Source: Argentina anserina
Lineage: Eukaryota > Streptophyta > Magnoliopsida > Rosales > Rosaceae
Assembly: GCF_933775445.1 (NCBI RefSeq)
Contig: NC_065874.1
Coordinates: 7,955,001 to 8,019,000, forward strand
DNA: 64,000 nt
Direction: 5' to 3'
Below are positions 60,170-64,000 of the stretch, piece by piece. Under the pieces are notes generated by a model. That model searched no databases, was not told where the DNA came from, and saw only the letters and a list, made by a program, of their open reading frames with translations. Position numbers and translations under genes: made by a program. The stretch's first letter is position 1. Each line of letters begins with the position of its first letter.

Positions 60170-62209
60170 GGAGCTCTGGCTACAAACCAAACAACTGCAA
60201 ACAATAGTAGTATGAACATTGTGGAAATCAAGTACGGAACGTAGCCTTTCTGTACCATTTTTTCATATGCATACAGGTAGCCATTGGTTGCTAATATATA
60301 TACTACATCAGGCAAAGAACATGAACCTCACAGCTAATTTATCTTCTTGATATTTTCTTTTAATCAATTAGCTATTATTGAGACTAGTAAACGTCAAGGT
60401 CTCTGGGGAAACAGTGCAGACGCATAATTCCTAGTCCTATACAAACCAAATAAACACCAGAACACTCCTAAATCTATTATCTGAAGTGCTTGTTTGACGT
60501 GTACTTAAGTTTTAGGGTTGTGTTGATAAACTGGTTGTTATAGTCTTGTTAGCAAAATACAATACACACCTATAATGACTTGATAGTTGATACTCACTCC
60601 CGGTGAACAAAATTTGACATGATGAAATTTGTACTCCTGAATTTGTAATCTTCTCTCACTCTTCCCTAATTTGGTTGAAATTCTTATTAAAAAACATAAT
60701 TCGAGTGAGTAAGTTTAAATTTCAAGTTGTTTAGAAACAAAACTTTAAGTGTGGCTAGCAAAATGCAAACTGAGGAGTGTAAATTTCAGCTTTCTAAATA
60801 TTTGGCACCAACTTTTGATGTAGAGCGTATGGCGGAGGAAATTGAGGAGCTGATTGATCGCAACAATGCAAAATCAAGTATGTTGCAAATATGGTGATCA
60901 GTGGGAGAACTGTAATTAAAATTGCAGTTTGATGAGTTGCAGATTTGACATTTAGTGTCCGATTGACTATTATTACACTTTTTCGAGAAGGGAAAGATGT
61001 CAGGAGTCAAACTCTTTACTTCGCCACAATATGTGGGTTTTTTTCGAGCTTCCAAATCTATTTAGCCGTTTAGGGCCTCAAAATAGTATTTTTATATATT
61101 TCTAGAATTTATGTTTTCTAATTTGTGTTGGATTTGTTTTGTTATATTCCCTTGGCGTTTAGGTAGGCTTGGTTGTTAGTTGTCATTTGATTTGTTTTAT
61201 CAGTATTTAAGCATTCTTAAATGTGTGTAGAAGATCTATCTTATTATTATTCAATTAAACAAGAGTTTTCTCTTAGTTTCTGGTGGATTTCTGAGTTTAT
61301 TTTTAGGGTTCTTCGCTTGACACCCCTTTGTTACCACTCGAGTTTATTGCTTGTAAACCATCCATACTTCTACTGCATCAACTACTCACTATACCAACAA
61401 GGCCATCACACTATATTCCAGCTACTTATGTCTTCTGAGGGCATGCCATGTGATAGTGGGTTAGACGACATTTTTTTTGTCACATGAAACAACTTCATAT
61501 GGCAAATCATCTGTCGTGTAAAATTACCAAGTCTGGAACATTTACTCTCTATCCATTCTCAATATATATCGCATGTATAAACAAACAAGTTAAGGCAAAA
61601 AAAAAAACCTAAAACGCTCTCTCCCTAACGAAAGAGCCGCCACAACAACAATTTTTATAGTCTTCTAGTTCAGTGAGGCTTGCCTCGTCGTTGCCATGAG
61701 GCCGCCGGACGAGTGTCATTAATTTGGAGTCATTTGGCTTTGCAGATCTGTGATGCCCGAGACTTTGCTAGTTTAATTTGATTTGTTTCGTTTCGCTACT
61801 TCTTCGAATTGTGCATCGTGGGATCGGTTCCGGGCGTGGCTAGAGGATGCTCTATTTCTTGATGGCGACGGAAACGTTATTTCTTCATCAGGGTGGTGGT
61901 GATACTCCTGGGGTGCAAGACTTCTCTCTGGAGTGGTTTGGTGCTCATGGAGTCTATTCTTCTCATTCGGGTGGGGAGGCATGCGACTTTATCTCCTGGA
62001 TGAGCGGCTTCTTCTGGAAGGTCGGGGTCATGGACTGGTGTGGCGGGGGATTATGCTCGGAGAAGTGGAGTTAGGAACAAGGCTGGGTCAACTTTTGGGC
62101 TTAGGGTTTTGCTTTTCTATGGGCCTTGTGGACTTCATATGTTATGCTAGCCCCTAAATTTTATTTTCTCTAATAATGTTCTTCAATTCGGGTGGGTGTA
62201 GTGTAGTGT
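60170..62209. other. Intergenic region, no supported gene
   Basis: About 2 kb of AT-rich sequence with a more G-rich stretch at about 61660-62160 that may be a retroelement fragment. No open frame has recognisable domains. Confidence 0.4.
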
Positions 62210-62393
62210 GTCTCGACCAAGAACTAAAATATTTATAATTTCCTCGATATTTCTGCAAAAATTTCCATTTTTCGGCATATGGATATATCCGTTACATACC
62301 AAGCATTTTTCGATGGAATTTTCGATATTTCCCGATATATTTGGAAAACTTTCGAAATTTCCCGATATTTTTATAATATCGCCATGTGTCAAG
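62210..62393. repeat. Degenerate CGATATTTC repeat block
   Basis: Repeated words such as TTTCGATATTTCCCGATAT, TTCGAAATTTCCCGATATTT and GATATTTCTGCAAAAATTTCC form a loosely periodic block directly before the Athila-type LTR. It is a probable satellite-like or transposon subterminal sequence. Confidence 0.5.
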
Positions 62394-64000
62394 TGATAGG
62401 AGCATTTTAAGCGACGTTCTTAAAATGTTTTTACCTCTATTTGTACTTTTCTTAGCCCTTATTGTTCTACTATTAAGTCATTGAGTCGTAGTAAGAGTCT
62501 TGGGCGGTATTTGATGCATTTTTGTGCTTACATGAGTTAAAACGCATAATTGGTCTATAGTCCTAGTTTGAGTAGGAATCGTTGTAGAACTAGGAAACCT
62601 AGTTGGATTAAGAGTCTTCATCTTTCTACGTTTTGGTCACATTAAAGATATTTTGAGAGTACTTCTTGCATTATGAATCCTTTTTTTAGACTAGAAAACG
62701 TATTATTTAGGAAAGTCCTACTTGAACTGAAATGCTTATTCCGTAACTTTCCTAATCTTACTCTCCTATTCTAGTAACTTACTTGATCTTTTTATATGAA
62801 TTATCTTGTCTTTATTCTTTTATTTTATTATTTTCAAATTTTGAAAGATGAGATTGTGTAGCTAGCATGAAGAAAAAAATAGAGGAAAAGAAGCAAAAAA
62901 GGAAAATAAAGAAAGAAGGAGACACCTAAAAAAAAGAGAAAAAGAAAGAATTTATCAAAGGAGATTACACCCACCAATGACAAAAATAAGTGAAAGGAAA
63001 AGAGAAAAAGAAAAACGAAGAGAATAAAAAGAGATAATGCAAAATAGAATGAAGGAGACACTTACAAAGGAGAAAAATAATAAATTTATTAAGGGAGATT
63101 GCACCATGAAAAAAATAAGTGAAAGAAATTGAGGAGAAAAAAGGAAGAGAATAAAAAGAGATAATGCAAAAGAGAAAGAATGAGACATCTAAAAAGGATA
63201 AAAAATGAATTTATCAAAAGAGATTGCACCCACCAATGACAAAAATAAGTAAAAGAAATTGAGGAGAAAAAGTCTAAGCTATAATATTCAAGGAGCCAAA
63301 ACTCTTCTATAAATAGCACATCATTCACACAAAAAAAAATCATCACTTCTCATTTGCATTCAAGAGTCAAAACTCTACCAAAATACTACCTCAAACATTC
63401 TTCACCAAAATAGCAAACTGTTCTTCTCCATATACCAATTCCATCTCCACCGAAATCACCATTGAAGACACACCTCCAAGGTTCCTACAACGTGTGATTC
63501 TCGCAACTCATCTTCATGAGTTTGTTTGTTTTTGATTTTCTACAATACTTTATCTATGAATATTATAGTATGATGTTTGTGTGAGATTATTGTTTTGTAT
63601 TAAGAATCAAAATTTTCAGATTGTTTTATTGGATTTTTGGATCTTTGTCTAATTGATGGTTTCTTATAATTATTGAGTTTGTATTTCTATTGTTGTGTTC
63701 TAATAATATTTCTCATACTTTTAGATAATTTTCAGATATGTGCATATGAATTTAGTGTTTGGATGCAGTCCCTAAGATTGTGTTTGAGTGCTAGATTCAT
63801 AGACCATATTGACACAAATCGAATCATGCCCTAAGTAGGTTCGGTTTGTGTTGATTAAAAGTGGTAAAATTTCAGGAAATTTGCATGTGAAACCATGGTG
63901 GGTGACGTCATACATGAAACATGTCTCCAACAAAGATTTGATGTTTAAATGTAATCTTGTTTAATTTCTACTCTAAGTGTTATTGAATTCAATTGCATGC
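62394..64000 (+). mobile_element. Diverged Athila-type LTR, truncated by the window edge
   Basis: It starts TGATAGGAGCA, as the nested Athila element does, shares its first 190 bp (TTGAGTCGTAGTAAGAGT, GAGTTAAAACGCATAATTGG), and from about 63337 matches again through the region after the TATA box to the window end. The part between (about 62590-63330) is unrelated and contains about three copies of a roughly 130-bp purine-rich repeat. It is either the left LTR of an element continuing beyond the window or a solo LTR; the window cannot decide. Confidence 0.85.

Noticed and set aside
60112..60315. 67-codon minus-strand frame with a hydrophobic segment
   Set aside because: It overlaps a tandem duplication, has no homology I recognise, no clear promoter or splice support, and is short enough to occur by chance.
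62834..63346. Minus-strand open frames resembling membrane proteins
   Set aside because: They are the complement of a purine-rich tandem repeat in an LTR; the apparent hydrophobicity is a composition artefact.
1..64000. CRISPR array or tRNA/rRNA genes
   Set aside because: The repeats are LTRs, microsatellites, or tandem units without regular unique spacers. No tRNA cloverleaf or rRNA sequence was recognised by eye; a tRNAscan run would be decisive.

Overview
This is a eudicot plant nuclear genome window. The genes have many introns, organelle-targeted proteins and plant-specific families, and roughly half the sequence is LTR retrotransposon. The gene set (tandem ent-kaurene synthases, a MIK2-type LRR receptor kinase, a SAG12-type cysteine protease) and the element types suggest a rosid, most likely Rosaceae. 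That is a judgement from recall; no database was searched.

Layout, left to right. (1) 1-8.2 kb is a compact, ordinary gene block: the 3' end of an ALIS/CDC50 flippase subunit (+), a convergent RlmI-type rRNA m5C methyltransferase (-), and an organellar bL20 ribosomal protein (+). (2) 8.2-10.4 kb is intergenic. (3) 10.4-15.1 kb is ent-kaurene-synthase-like gene KS1 (14 exons, 784 codons, intact). (4) 15.3-31.6 kb is a Copia element with 160-bp LTRs and a 5-bp target duplication. An 11.6-kb Athila-type Gypsy element is inserted inside its reverse transcriptase/RNase H region, with its own target duplication. (5) 31.9-36.9 kb is KS2, the tandem paralogue (14 exons, 795 codons, intact). Before the insertions, KS1 and KS2 were only about 0.55 kb apart. 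(6) 37.3-37.8 kb is a two-exon gene for a small, probably secreted peptide (-). (7) 38.9-52.5 kb is an LRR receptor-like kinase (-) split within exon 1 by a 9.6-kb LTR element with almost identical 3-kb LTRs. (8) 55.0-56.3 kb is a papain-family cysteine protease (-). (9) 56.3-64 kb is AT-rich intergenic DNA with a PIF/Harbinger-like MITE, unclassified repeats, and the start of a third, diverged Athila-type LTR that runs off the window.

The most interesting biological signal is the kaurene synthase pair. Both keep the class I motifs (DDFFD and NDxx[S/T]xxxE). KS2 has the canonical Pro-Ile-Val at the residue known to steer product outcome in plant kaurene synthases, while KS1 has Pro-Asn-Val there with further changes next to it. 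This predicts that KS2 is the gibberellin-pathway enzyme and that KS1 has shifted to another diterpene product. The nested insertions now sit 335 bp upstream of the KS2 start codon.

The second signal is the receptor kinase. Its reading frame is otherwise open and would resume exactly across the insertion, and LTR near-identity points to a very recent event. The intact allele may therefore still segregate. The same gene carries a near-perfect triple of a 144-bp, two-LRR unit. No CRISPR arrays, operons or other bacterial features are present.
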